The notes under the pieces: generated by a model
Seen by the model: the letters and a program-made list of their open reading frames with translations, nothing else
Told to the model about the DNA's origin: nothing
Database searches by the model: none
In this document: positions 9,065 through 17,546 of the stretch, in pieces
Position numbering within the stretch: position 1 is the stretch's first letter
Layout: each line of letters begins with the position of its first letter
Program-made: the position numbers and the translations under genes
NCBI GenBank assembly: GCA_033549345.1
Contig: JAWSUT010000004.1
Span: 61,724-125,723 of the forward strand
Length of the DNA: 64,000 nucleotides
Direction: 5' to 3'
From: JAWSUT01 sp033549345
GTDB lineage: Bacteria > Bacillota > Dethiobacteria > Dethiobacterales > Dethiobacteraceae

Positions 9065-9521
9065 ACATTAACAATGCTAAGCGGACGTCTTCTTAAACTG
9101 TCAAACGTCAATTTAACAGAGGGTTCCGCCATCAGAATTCGTGAGAGGAACCCAGCTCCATTACCCTAACGAACATTCCTGTGAAATAACAAAGACACTT
9201 GAGATCACACCGCAACAAAGAGAGATTGAAAGGCTACACGTAGAAGCAAGGCTGCGGTATTACAAGGAGCAGGCCGGTGGCCGGAAGAAGATGGGTTATT
9301 ATTTTTGTTTTTAATATTTAATCTGAGAATTTGCCTTACTGGATCAATTGGCACACAATTGACACACAAACGGTACACTGATTTTAACCTGTGACCTCTT
9401 GACCCCCAGTATCCATTTTAGGTTCAAACTGGCAGACACTAACGTAACCTCAAAACCCTACAAAGCTAGACAACACAGGGATTTATAGGTATGGTAATTA
9501 GTCATACTTCACAACTGCAGT
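9065..9521. other. Non-coding or decayed stretch with no recognisable gene
   Basis: No open frame has a ribosome site and a recognisable product. A plus-strand frame ending near 9315 encodes a short basic peptide containing REIERLHVEARLRYYKEQ, which I cannot place. The motif GGCACACAATTGACACAC at about 9350 resembles GTGACACACTATAGACACAC just after the integrase tail at 10862. That hints that another integrase-type 3' end has decayed here. Confidence 0.4.
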
Positions 9522-10472
9522 TTACTCAGTATAATATAATTTCACTAAGTTGTTATTCTGACCAACCCATTTAATATTTTCGTATGCGGTATAATCTGCG
9601 AGACTCATTGCATTATCTAGTATTACTAAATCAAGGTCGATTGTAAATTCTAACCTTTCACCGACAATCGGGTTGGCAACATCGTCTACTAATGAAACTT
9701 GAACTAAATTGGTACCAGGAAAAGATACTTGATAATTATTTATGTCTCTAAATCCAGAAACCGTATGCTCTCTTAAGAAAATACAATTATTAATATATTC
9801 TTTTCTAAGTGGTGTACGATCCTCAAGATGAAACCAAATCTCGTATGTTAAATTATTTATCTTTCTTATTGAAGCTAAAGGTAAAACGAATATATTGTTT
9901 TGAACAACTCCTATTACAGTATTTTCATCTAGAGATAATTGGACATTACCGTCAGTATCCGTGTTGCCATTTATACCATTAGAAGTAGTCACTGATGAAA
10001 TATACTGACCACTGTGCGTGTGATCTGCTAATGCATAATCGTTAAGAGGAGCATACTGGCTATCATGATTATGACTGAGAAGTGAATATTGGCTATCGTG
10101 ATTGTGTCCTATATCCGCATACGATAAATCATGATTATGATTAAGAAAATCATTAAGAGGAGCATACCGGCTATCATGATTATGACTAAGAAGCGAATAC
10201 TGGCTATCGTGATTATGTCCTATATCCGCATACGATGAATCATGATTATGATTATAAAACGTTTCAGAAGAAATTAAACTTACTTGCACCTCATCTTTCC
10301 GTGCTTTTCTTGCAGGCATATCACCGACACTAAAACCCGAGAACATACCACTTTTTAGGTTAAGGAAACCAGAATAATCTGCACCTCCATTAATTGCTTG
10401 ACCCAAATTTGTTTGCAGAACAAGCACCAAAGATAATATTCCTAGTATAATAGCAATTTTTTTACCCTTCAT
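9522..10472 (-). CDS. Secreted protein with tandem His-x-His-Asp repeats, tail-fibre-like
   Basis: The 316-residue protein starts with a signal peptide (KGKK, then a hydrophobic stretch to about residue 27). Residues 75-157 hold seven HNHDS-type units. Six of them form two copies of a 37-residue block, so the DNA carries an imperfect 111-base tandem duplication (about 10043-10260). Such HxHD repeats are typical of phage and prophage tail fibres, where His pairs can bind metal ions in a trimeric fibre. The C-terminal 150 residues are beta-rich and unrecognised. GGAGG lies 7 bases before ATG 10472. The gene is more AT-rich than its neighbours, fitting foreign origin. The function is unknown. 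Confidence 0.7.
   Translation of the reverse strand: MKGKKIAIILGILSLVLVLQTNLGQAINGGADYSGFLNLKSGMFSGFSVGDMPARKARKDEVQVSLISSETFYNHNHDSSYADIGHNHDSQYSLLSHNHDSRYAPLNDFLNHNHDLSYADIGHNHDSQYSLLSHNHDSQYAPLNDYALADHTHSGQYISSVTTSNGINGNTDTDGNVQLSLDENTVIGVVQNNIFVLPLASIRKINNLTYEIWFHLEDRTPLRKEYINNCIFLREHTVSGFRDINNYQVSFPGTNLVQVSLVDDVANPIVGERLEFTIDLDLVILDNAMSLADYTAYENIKWVGQNNNLVKLYYTE
10043..10260 (-). repeat. 111-base tandem duplication inside the HxHD-repeat gene
   Basis: The bases from 10043 recur from 10154 with few changes, an offset of exactly 111 bases or 37 codons, so the reading frame is kept. Confidence 0.85.
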
Positions 10473-10656
10473 TTTTTACCTCCTAAGTTTTTCATTATTT
10501 TACTCTACATAGAAATTACAGTAAGGATGCTGTAAATAGTCTATAAGTATTGACATATATCGGTACAATTATTACCATATTTGGAATGAAGGGTTATATT
10601 CTTCATAGAGTTCTACAATTCCTGCCTTTAGTGAGACCGTAAATAATTTTTTGTAA

Positions 10657-10860
10657 ATGGGAAATACTACCACAAAAGGAGTTGATATTTTTACAAAACG
10701 AATCATGTGCACGCTCCTATTAAAGGCAGGAGTAAATCCCAAAATGATTTCAGAAAGATTGGGGCATGCCTCAGTTACATTGACTTTGGATACTTACAGT
10801 CATGTATTATCGGACATGCAGCAAGGAGCCACTGAAGAACTAGAAAGATTACTTTTTTAA
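10657..10860 (+). pseudogene. C-terminal fragment of a tyrosine recombinase (integrase)
   Basis: The last 50 or so residues match the end of phage and ICE integrases: LLLKAGVNPKMISERLGHAS, then the active-site region TLDTYSHV containing the nucleophilic Tyr. Everything before this is missing. The usual HDLRHT box just upstream is replaced by unrelated residues, so only the tail remains and it cannot be active. Its position next to a tRNA gene, pointing towards it, is the classic place for an integrase of an element inserted at that tRNA. Confidence 0.8.
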
Positions 10861-10900
10861 AAGTGACACACTATAGACACACAAGCGATGTTTTCAGGGA

Positions 10901-10939
10901 AAACAAAAAAACCACGGGAACAAAAAAAATCCCGTGGTT
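10901..10939 (-). terminator. Terminator of tRNA-Thr
   Basis: AACCACGGGA (10910-10919) pairs with TCCCGTGGTT (10930-10939). On the minus strand it is followed by a T-run. It begins 12 bases past the tRNA CCA end. Confidence 0.8.
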
Positions 10940-10964
10940 ACTGTATTTATATGGAGCCGGCAAG
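10903..10964 (+). repeat. Right copy of the att-like direct repeat
   Basis: This is the partner of the copy at 9002-9064. It contains the tRNA-Thr terminator and the last bases of the tRNA. Confidence 0.6.
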
Positions 10965-11027
10965 AGGACTTGAACCCCCAACATGCTGATTACGATTCAG
11001 CTGCTCTACCTATTGAGCTATGCCGGC
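10952..11027 (-). tRNA. tRNA-Thr (anticodon CGT)
   Basis: The minus strand folds into a standard cloverleaf of 76 bases: acceptor GCCGGCA/TGCCGGC, D-arm GCTC/GAGC, anticodon stem GCTGA/TCAGC with loop ATCGTAA, and T-loop TTCAAGT. The anticodon is CGT, reading ACG (Thr). The 3' CCA is encoded. Confidence 0.93.
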
Positions 11028-11143
11028 GCGCATTACATATTATAGCGCACAGCCACTTTAAAATCAATACGATTTTGTTTCTTCCACAAATTACTGTGTG
11101 GCTGATGGGAATCTGGGGCGCCTCTACCTTTACCGCATTCCCT

Positions 11144-13066
11144 TTAATAGGTAAACCGTTTTAATTCTTCGTAGAGGTTGGCTGCCGACTGTTTCAAATC
11201 TTCCGCAGCGGCGGTAATTTCTTCAATGGATGCCGACTGTTCCTCTGTGGACGCAGCCACTTCCTGACTTGAGGCACTTAATTCCTCGGAAGCAGAAGCC
11301 ACATCCTGGATTTTTCCCAGCAGGTTTTCAATCGCCCCGAGAATCTGCCCAAAGGTTTCGGATGAGTAGCTCATAATAGTAATCCCTTCATCAACGGCGG
11401 CAGCGCTTTTTTCCATGCCGCTAACTGCATTGTTTGCATCCTTCTGCGTTTCTGTAATCAACCGTTCAATTTCCTTGGTGGACTCTGAGGACTGTTCTGC
11501 CAGCTTACGGACTTCATCTGCCACAACAGCAAAGCCCCTGCCGTACTCCCCGGCCCGGGCAGCTTCAATGGCGGCATTAAGAGCCAATAGGTTCGTCTGT
11601 TCTGATATCTCGTTTATAACCTTGACAATCTCGCCAATATTAGCGGACCGCTCGCCAAGCCGGCCAATGGTTGTTTTCAGCTCACTGAAACTGCCCTCTA
11701 TCGCTTTCATCTGGTCCAGAGCTTTATGTATCTCTTTCTCGCCGTGGCCGGCCTTTTCAGCCACACGCATCGATTCACCCGTCATATCCTGAGAAGATGA
11801 GCTTAGCTGACTCGTTGACGCCGCAACTTCATTTACGGAACTGGCCACATCCTGAATCGACAAGGAGATATTGTCAGAAGCGCCCGCTACGCCGTCGGCA
11901 AGCTGCTCGACAAGCCGTGCAGATTCCACCGTCTTTGCTAACAAACTTCGCAAATCGGCCAGCATGCCTTTTACGGCTCTGCCGATGACACCGATTTCAT
12001 CTTTACCGTAGTCCCTGATTTCCACGGTAAAGTCACCGGTGGCTACTTTTTTAAATTGTCTGGAAAGACTGATAACGGGACCGACAATTTTGGAGGAAAG
12101 TAAAACAGCAACCATTGCCGATGCAGCAAGACAGGCGATGAGCAGAACTAAGGCCAGCAGCAGATCCTGATTGCGGCGTGCATCAAATTCTGCAGACGGC
12201 TGGCCTGCAAAAAGCATTCCTGTGACTTCACCGTCAATATCCCGAATTGCGGTATATGCTCCGATGATATTATTGTTGCCCGAAATCACCTGGCGGCCTG
12301 ACCAACGGCCCCCTTCAGCAAGAACATTGTGAAGTATTTCCTCATGCTCAATGGTGGTACCTACGGCCCGTTCCCCTTCGGGCGTTGCTATCGTGGTGGC
12401 AATGCGTTCATTTCCTGCAAAAATGGTCATATCCACATCAAGTCGCTCTTTAAGCTGGTCCAGGAATTCATCATTGAGTGTTTTTCCCAACTCCAATACG
12501 GCAATGACCATCCCATATTCATTATTGATAGGTCCGGCTGCACGAATCGCCAGGCCCGAACTGCCCATGTCAAACTCATTCCGCGGCTGGTTACTCTCAT
12601 ACACATTGCGGAGTAACGGCCTGAAGCTTAAATCATCACCATACTCATCTGGTTCATGTGCCCTGTAAAAAGCATGAAGGCTGGCATCATTGATCTGCAG
12701 GGTGGTAATACCAAAATCTTCCTCAAGGTTTCGAAAGACAGGGCGGAGAATTTTCTTTACAGCATCTCGGTCACCGTCGGCTATTGCTTCTCTCAACCCC
12801 GGATAATTCTGCAGCATTTTATACATGGCCTGCAGTGCATTCTTTTCACTCTCAATCAGCAGTTCAAATGCTGCCAGATCGTTATCTGTATCATTTCGGG
12901 CCTGCTCTTCATTAAAGGCAACACTGCGGACCATCAAGACAGACATGATCAGAATTCCGGCCAATGCCACAAGTCCCACCATACTGAGCAGGAGCTTTGC
13001 TTTCAGGCCAAAACGTATTTTATCGTCGTGTTGCCCTGTTTCCTTCTGTTTTACTATGCGCTTCAT
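11144..13066 (-). CDS. Methyl-accepting chemotaxis protein with extracellular double-Cache domain
   Basis: The 640-residue receptor has TM1 at about 24-46, a large extracellular sensor to about 300, TM2 at about 303-325, a HAMP domain and a cytoplasmic signalling hairpin. The hairpin tip is typical: EQTNLLALNAAIEAARAGE then VADEVRKLAE. The sensor has the look of a dCache-type domain, including TTLQIND and a later YTAIRDIDG segment. TGGAGG precedes the ATG at 13066. It stands apart from the che operon, so its signals would reach CheA through CheW at the shared array. The ligand is unknown. Confidence 0.92.
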   Translation of the reverse strand: MKRIVKQKETGQHDDKIRFGLKAKLLLSMVGLVALAGILIMSVLMVRSVAFNEEQARNDTDNDLAAFELLIESEKNALQAMYKMLQNYPGLREAIADGDRDAVKKILRPVFRNLEEDFGITTLQINDASLHAFYRAHEPDEYGDDLSFRPLLRNVYESNQPRNEFDMGSSGLAIRAAGPINNEYGMVIAVLELGKTLNDEFLDQLKERLDVDMTIFAGNERIATTIATPEGERAVGTTIEHEEILHNVLAEGGRWSGRQVISGNNNIIGAYTAIRDIDGEVTGMLFAGQPSAEFDARRNQDLLLALVLLIACLAASAMVAVLLSSKIVGPVISLSRQFKKVATGDFTVEIRDYGKDEIGVIGRAVKGMLADLRSLLAKTVESARLVEQLADGVAGASDNISLSIQDVASSVNEVAASTSQLSSSSQDMTGESMRVAEKAGHGEKEIHKALDQMKAIEGSFSELKTTIGRLGERSANIGEIVKVINEISEQTNLLALNAAIEAARAGEYGRGFAVVADEVRKLAEQSSESTKEIERLITETQKDANNAVSGMEKSAAAVDEGITIMSYSSETFGQILGAIENLLGKIQDVASASEELSASSQEVAASTEEQSASIEEITAAAEDLKQSAANLYEELKRFTY

Positions 13067-13184
13067 GCTGCACCTCCATTTTTCAGCCTGGTAAATTACC
13101 TAATTTTTACTAGGATTCGACATGATTTTTCAGTTTCCTGTCGTTTCACAGAAAAAATGTGAGCTCTTTCACTAATTAGAATCA

Positions 13185-13227
13185 AACACAGTGTGACACG
13201 GGGTCTGACCCCGTGTCACACTGTGTT
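13185..13227. repeat. Perfect 21-base-arm palindrome with GGGGTC-T-GACCCC core
   Basis: AACACAGTGTGACACGGGG at 13185 onward is perfectly complemented through 13227 around a single central T. It may serve as terminator for the gene ending at 13232, but lacks a good T-run. The GGGTC-N-GACCC core recurs at 63592-63622, which suggests a REP-like element. Confidence 0.7.
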
Positions 13228-13231
13228 CCGC

Positions 13232-13972
13232 TCAGAGGCGGGTGAGTTTAATTTTTCCCCAGGCTGCCAGCTTGTCGTCTTTGATGAGCAGGGCACCGTC
13301 TACACCCGGAATGCTCTTGGCATAGGCCAGTGCTGTATCCAGGTCTTCCGCCGACTGTACATGGTTTGCGGTTGCAGTGGCCACCGCATCGGCCAGCGGT
13401 GCAGACCGGGCAACAATGACAGCTGCATCCGCCTTGCCAAAACTAAGGGAAGGACCGACTGTTCCTGAAGAGGTGCAGACGCCTAGTCCTGCGGGAGCTG
13501 CCGGCAGTTCCAGGGCGATTTGATTGCTAAAAGGTGAAGAACCGGCAAAAACTGCAATACAGACCGCTTTTTCCGTTCGCAGAAAGATATCACCGCCGTT
13601 TTCCACAATCACCTGCTGCACATGCTGCAGCAGGTCACGGCCTACACATTCTGCAAACGTGCCGGCTACGGCCGCCATGGGGCCCACTCCGGCCAGGTTT
13701 CCTGCCCTAATCATTGCCAGGACAAGCGGCGGAGCATCAGGCGCTGCCAGATAAGGCTGCAGCGTTGTGCCAAATTCCGCATCGCCCCTAAGATAGTCTT
13801 CCAAGAGAGTACGGTAGTATAACACCCGCTGCTCGCAAAAAACCGCCAGTTCCGGAGTGTAACTCTTTTGGTCCACAAAGATCTGTAAATCCGTCTCCTT
13901 TATTTTGCAGGCAAAGCCGGCAAAACCGGCCGGCTGCATATTTTGCCGGTAGCTGCGCCGGGATGTATCCAT
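13232..13972 (-). CDS. UPF0280 / COG2122 (ApbE-related) protein of homocysteine synthesis
   Basis: This 246-residue protein has the UPF0280 core, with RAGNLAGVGPMAAVAG near the middle followed by ENGGDIFL. It is related to flavin transferases of the ApbE type but lacks a signal peptide. COG2122 proteins were linked genetically to homocysteine formation in methanogens that lack the usual enzymes. Here it is third in an operon with the two other genes of that pathway, separated by 2 bases, under a SAM riboswitch. Its exact biochemical role is not established. Confidence 0.85.
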   Translation of the reverse strand: MDTSRRSYRQNMQPAGFAGFACKIKETDLQIFVDQKSYTPELAVFCEQRVLYYRTLLEDYLRGDAEFGTTLQPYLAAPDAPPLVLAMIRAGNLAGVGPMAAVAGTFAECVGRDLLQHVQQVIVENGGDIFLRTEKAVCIAVFAGSSPFSNQIALELPAAPAGLGVCTSSGTVGPSLSFGKADAAVIVARSAPLADAVATATANHVQSAEDLDTALAYAKSIPGVDGALLIKDDKLAAWGKIKLTRL

Positions 13973-13974
13973 GT

Positions 13975-14391
13975 TTATACTCCTGCAAGGTAGCGTGCTT
14001 CCACCGCGCGCGCCGGGCAGGCCTTCAGGCAGTGCTCACAGGCTACGCACTTCTCTCCGCAGAAAGCCACGGTCATTTCAGGCCGCTTCATCCACAAAGC
14101 ATTGGTGGGACAAATAACAGTGCAGGCACCGCACTGGGTACAGCGCTCCTCCACCCACACAATCTGCTGCTCCAGAGGAAGAATCATTACGCCGCGCGAT
14201 GTGAGAAACTCCACACCTTTCTCATAATCTGCTTCTTCCCCGGATAATTCAACCACCATACGCCCTTCCTTGCGCGGGTTGATATTGGCCTGCAGGATAT
14301 TGGCCACAATATTGAAGTCTTTGGCCAGCGAATAGATAAACGGAGATTCCACCACAGATGCGGGAAACCGCAAGACGAGTTTTCGCTTCAT
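13975..14391 (-). CDS. NIL-domain ferredoxin partner of the homocysteine synthase
   Basis: The 138-residue protein has an N-terminal NIL/ACT-like domain (about 1-75) and two [4Fe-4S] motifs, CTQCGACTVICP and CVACEHCLKACP. It matches the iron-sulfur partner (MA1822 type) of the aspartate-semialdehyde sulfurtransferase. Its likely job is to deliver reducing power for making homocysteine from aspartate semialdehyde and sulfide. ATG 14391 overlaps the upstream stop as TGATG, so translation is coupled. Confidence 0.88.
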   Translation of the reverse strand: MKRKLVLRFPASVVESPFIYSLAKDFNIVANILQANINPRKEGRMVVELSGEEADYEKGVEFLTSRGVMILPLEQQIVWVEERCTQCGACTVICPTNALWMKRPEMTVAFCGEKCVACEHCLKACPARAVEARYLAGV

Positions 14392-15602
14392 CACTCTGCC
14401 CCCCCATTTCTTTCCTTGAGCGGTTTAAACTTAATGCCGGCATCAGCAGACGGCAATTTGGCCACCGGTTCGCTTAGGGTAAAGTCGCCTTTTTCAATCC
14501 AACTTTTCAGGGTTTGGGCAATCTCACGCGCCCTGGGGTAGCTGGAAAGCGGCGCGGTGGGTATTTCTTTATCCTGAACGACGATGCAGCCTGATTTCAG
14601 CTGGCCGTAAGTGACTTCCCCCAGGCTGCCGCCGATGCCCTGCGGATAGGCCTCACTGTAATCCACCACCTGGGCCACTATGTCATCGTCGGTAACCGCA
14701 GTGTGGCGCAGCGTTTCCACATCAAGAACAGGGATGGGCAGGCCCACACCCACCTGCATGGATACACCATAACCCAGGTAGCTGACGCCGCGCACCCACT
14801 TTGATTGCATTTGCTTCAAATCGCCAATCAGTGCCAGCGTCCCCGCCGGCGTCCGGGGCACATCATTCTCCCCCCGGGGGCCGCACGGATTGTGCTGTGT
14901 ACCGTGCCACGCCACATACCCTATGCCGCCGCCGAGAAAAAGTTTTGTGCCGATACCCACTGTACGGTATAGCGGATCATTCATCAGGGGTGAGAGCTGT
15001 CCGGCACTGCAGTAGTTGGCATTACCCAGACCCGGCTTTAGAATTCCCATATACGTATAAAGTGTGCGGTCAGAAAGGTTAACCGCCACGTTGTAGTTCT
15101 GGTAACAGTTCCGGGGATTGAATAAGTACGCTTCGTTTACATCATTGAGAGTTACCCATGTCTCCAGCTTTTGCCGCGGGTAACAGTCGGTCCCGTGTGC
15201 CCTCGCTTCCAGGTACACCTGCTTACCCGCCACCAGATCCTCAATCACATGTGCGCCGCCATAATTAAATGACCCCGGAAAGTGGGCATTGGCCGGGTCC
15301 GTATCGGGAATTTCAGTCGCGCCGATAAATACATCAACCGCCGCGATGCCCGCATACGCATTGACACCGTTCAAAAAGACCTTCGACATCTTCATCCGGG
15401 GTGTGGGATGCCCCAGATTCAGAAACGCTCCGGAAGAGCACATCGGTCCGAATGTTCCCGTGGTGACAACGTCGACCCGCTTTGCAGCCTCTTCCTCCCC
15501 GTGTTCTTCCACAAGCGCAATCACTTCCTCGGCTGTAACAACCACAGCCTGGCCCTTCTCAATTTTTTCATTAATCTCGGCAATACTTCTCAGTTGTGCC
15601 AT
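14391..15602 (-). CDS. L-aspartate semialdehyde sulfurtransferase, homocysteine biosynthesis (COG1900, DUF39)
   Basis: The 403-residue protein is a full-length COG1900 family member, including TTGTFGPMCSSGAFLN near the N-terminus and the central LFLGGGIGYVAWHGTQHNP. The conserved Cys in MCSSG is the likely persulfide-forming residue, by analogy with the family. It makes homocysteine directly from aspartate semialdehyde, bypassing O-acylhomoserine and cystathionine. ATG 15602 is chosen because GGGAGG lies 7 bases upstream; the frame extends into the riboswitch and would be wrong there. A SAM-I riboswitch and strong promoter precede it. Confidence 0.88.
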   Translation of the reverse strand: MAQLRSIAEINEKIEKGQAVVVTAEEVIALVEEHGEEEAAKRVDVVTTGTFGPMCSSGAFLNLGHPTPRMKMSKVFLNGVNAYAGIAAVDVFIGATEIPDTDPANAHFPGSFNYGGAHVIEDLVAGKQVYLEARAHGTDCYPRQKLETWVTLNDVNEAYLFNPRNCYQNYNVAVNLSDRTLYTYMGILKPGLGNANYCSAGQLSPLMNDPLYRTVGIGTKLFLGGGIGYVAWHGTQHNPCGPRGENDVPRTPAGTLALIGDLKQMQSKWVRGVSYLGYGVSMQVGVGLPIPVLDVETLRHTAVTDDDIVAQVVDYSEAYPQGIGGSLGEVTYGQLKSGCIVVQDKEIPTAPLSSYPRAREIAQTLKSWIEKGDFTLSEPVAKLPSADAGIKFKPLKERNGGAE

Positions 15603-15633
15603 CAGCTTTCCTCCCTGCATGTTTTTTTCTGAA

Positions 15634-15664
15634 AAATAAAAAACTCTTCCCGGAAAGAAAGAGA
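15634..15664 (-). terminator. Expression-platform terminator of the SAM riboswitch
   Basis: CTCTTTC pairs with GGGAAGAG on the minus strand, followed by TTTTTTATTTTT. It lies between the aptamer and the gene, as expected for SAM-induced termination. Confidence 0.75.
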
Positions 15665-15679
15665 AATCGCTTAAACGGT

Positions 15680-15783
15680 CTCTCATCTTCCAGAATTTCC
15701 TCTGCTGGAGTTAGCACCGTAACAGATATGTCCGGTTGCCGGGTTTCATAGGGCCAGTCCCTCCACCGCTCTGGATAAGAGTG
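15680..15783 (-). promoter_or_regulatory. SAM-I (S-box) riboswitch
   Basis: The minus strand shows the S-box landmarks in order: CTTATCCAGAGCGGTGGAGG, GACTGGCCCTATGAAACCC, GGCAACC, then GGTGCTAACTCC and a closing strand GATGAGAG. Binding of S-adenosylmethionine would favour the downstream terminator, so the homocysteine operon is on when SAM is low. Confidence 0.95.
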
Positions 15784-15801
15784 AAATATTCAATTTAATT
15801 C

Positions 15802-15830
15802 ATCCTATAACGTCAGGCTCTTTCTGTCAA
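15802..15830 (-). promoter_or_regulatory. SigA-type promoter of the homocysteine operon
   Basis: Minus strand TTGACA (15825-15830), a 17-base spacer and TAGGAT (15802-15807), about 20 bases before the riboswitch. Confidence 0.75.
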
Positions 15831-15883
15831 GGAAAAGATTGGCCGGTACAGTTCTAAGTACCGTTCATACCAAAGTAAAAATA

Positions 15884-15915
15884 AAAAGCCCGCAGAATTG
15901 ATCCACGGGACTTTT
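15884..15915 (-). terminator. Terminator of the aminotransferase gene
   Basis: AAAAGtCCCG pairs with CGGGCTTTT with one bulge, followed by TATTTTT on the minus strand, 12 bases past the stop codon. Confidence 0.75.
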
Positions 15916-15926
15916 ACATGAACTGA

Positions 15927-17153
15927 TCAGGCAGATTTTATTTTTTTAAAAGCTGCCATTTCTTTTTGCATAATCTCACCGAGAATTTCAATGCCGCGCT
16001 CAATTTTAGCGGGACAGGCTTCGGAAAAAGCAAACCGTGCGGTGTTTTTTCCATTACCGTTGACAAAAAATCCTGCGCCGTCAACGAAGGCGACTTTGCG
16101 CTCGATGGCTTTGAGCAGCACCTCACGGGCGTTCATGCCCTTAGGGAATGTCACCCAGATAAAGAATCCACCCTGCGGCCGGGTCCATGTCACCCCGTCG
16201 GGAAAATGTTTTTCCATACAGGAAAGCATCAGGTCACGCTTTTCTTTATAAAGGGATATTAAAGATGAGACGTGTTTTTCAATATAACCGGTTTCGGCAA
16301 ACCGGCACGCCATCCGCTGGCCGAGTGAATTGGAGCAAAGGTCGGTGGCCTGTTTGGCACAGGCAACTTTCTGAATTAAATCAGCATCAGCCACCATCCA
16401 GCCCACGCGGATGCCGGGAATGAATGTCTTGGAAAAGGAACCGAGGTAGATCACACGGCCTTCCGTATCCATGGACTTAATGCTTTGCACCGGACTGCCT
16501 TCATAGCGGATTTCGCCATACGGGTTATCTTCGATAATCACGAAATTGTACTCCCGGGCCAGTCTGAGCACTTCTTTGCGCCGCTCCAGAGACATGCAAA
16601 TCCCGGTGGGGTTTTGGAAGTTGGGAACAAGATAAGCAAACTTCGGCTTTTTCCCTTCCATCTGCAGCTTACGCAGCCTGGAGGCCAACAGGTCGGTACG
16701 AATGCCCTCTTCATCAAGGGGGATGGAAATACGGTCACCCTGATAATTATAGATGGCTCCCAGCCCGCCCACATAACCCGGTTCCTCCACAATCACAACA
16801 TCACCGGGGTTAATAAATACTTTGCTCAGGAGATCCATTCCCTGCTGGGAACCGTTTGAAATGAGGATATTGTCAACGGAGGCAGGCACACCTTCCCGTG
16901 TCATTTTATCTGCCAGATATTGGCGCAAATCGAGATTTCCCTCGGTGGGGCCGTACTGAAGGGCACACTTGCCTTCCTGATCGATCAAATCCTGCATCAC
17001 TTCACTGACTTTCTCCATCGGAAAAAATTCCGCACTGGGGAAACCGCCGGCAAACGACATCACGTCAGGCTGCTCTGTCAGTTTAAAGAACTCCCTGATT
17101 TCAGACGTTTTCATAGCTTTGGCACGGTCAGCGTACATCTGGTCAAAAATCAT
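15927..17153 (-). CDS. PLP-dependent class I aminotransferase, probably aromatic or 2-aminoadipate type
   Basis: The 408-residue fold-type I aminotransferase has NPTG at 181-184, a conserved Asp in IIEDNPYG, the PLP lysine in GSFSKTFIPG (Lys242) and a C-terminal RFAFS with the substrate-binding Arg. The N-terminus (AGGFPSAEFFP) matches the group that includes LysN and ARO8-like enzymes without the MocR DNA-binding domain. A T-box leader ties its expression to uncharged tRNA. The ior-paaK genes upstream on the same strand suggest aromatic amino acids as substrates; this is inference. GGAGG precedes ATG 17153. Confidence 0.88.
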   Translation of the reverse strand: MIFDQMYADRAKAMKTSEIREFFKLTEQPDVMSFAGGFPSAEFFPMEKVSEVMQDLIDQEGKCALQYGPTEGNLDLRQYLADKMTREGVPASVDNILISNGSQQGMDLLSKVFINPGDVVIVEEPGYVGGLGAIYNYQGDRISIPLDEEGIRTDLLASRLRKLQMEGKKPKFAYLVPNFQNPTGICMSLERRKEVLRLAREYNFVIIEDNPYGEIRYEGSPVQSIKSMDTEGRVIYLGSFSKTFIPGIRVGWMVADADLIQKVACAKQATDLCSNSLGQRMACRFAETGYIEKHVSSLISLYKEKRDLMLSCMEKHFPDGVTWTRPQGGFFIWVTFPKGMNAREVLLKAIERKVAFVDGAGFFVNGNGKNTARFAFSEACPAKIERGIEILGEIMQKEMAAFKKIKSA

Positions 17154-17203
17154 TGTCTTGCACCTCCGTCAGGTTAGAAAAAATATTAATGATAGCGGAA
17201 AAT

Positions 17204-17488
17204 AAAAAACCCGTCTCTGTAAAAAACAGAGACGGGATTATACCCGTGGTACCACTCTGGTTACCAAAAAATCTTTTGGTCACTCAAGCTTGCGCTTTCT
17301 GTGTAACGGCAGTGCCGGCCACGCTTACTTCGCGGGCAGCTCCGGGGCGGCTCACCGTTCACAGTACCGAGGAACCTCTCAACGTGCGGCTCCATCTCTG
17401 TCGGCTGATTCGGGCTTCTTCCCCATCTTCGCTTTGTGACAGTATATGAATTGTCTGTACAATTCGTGCTTGAAAAAAGTAAAACTTG
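17204..17488 (-). promoter_or_regulatory. T-box riboswitch leader
   Basis: The minus strand contains the T-box sequence AGAGTGGTACCACG (17245-17258), then a strong terminator with stem CCCGTCTCTGT/ACAGAGACGGG (17210-17236) and a T-run. About 200 bases of structured stem I precede it. The leader should raise aminotransferase expression when its cognate tRNA is uncharged. I could not assign the specifier codon with confidence by eye. Confidence 0.92.
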
Positions 17489-17494
17489 AATGTA

Positions 17495-17523
17495 ATTATA
17501 GCAGAGCACTGCAAAGAACGCAA
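17495..17523 (-). promoter_or_regulatory. SigA-type promoter of the T-box leader
   Basis: Minus strand TTGCGT (17518-17523), a 17-base spacer and TATAAT (17495-17500). Confidence 0.75.
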
Positions 17524-17546
17524 GCATAATTTTTAGTCTTTTTTAT

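Noticed and set aside
9065..9320. Short plus-strand frame with REIERLHVEARLRYYKEQ
   Set aside because: No ribosome site and no recognised family; kept only as a note in the non-coding stretch.
10043..10260. Possible CRISPR array because of regularly spaced similar units
   Set aside because: The repeats are in frame inside a coding gene, have a 111-base period, and encode HxHD protein units; spacers are absent.
12656..13162. 168-codon plus-strand frame opposite the dCache chemoreceptor
   Set aside because: Antisense to a clear receptor gene, with atypical composition and no ribosome site.
15603..15686. N-terminal extension of the homocysteine sulfurtransferase
   Set aside because: It would translate through the SAM riboswitch terminator and lacks homology to family members.
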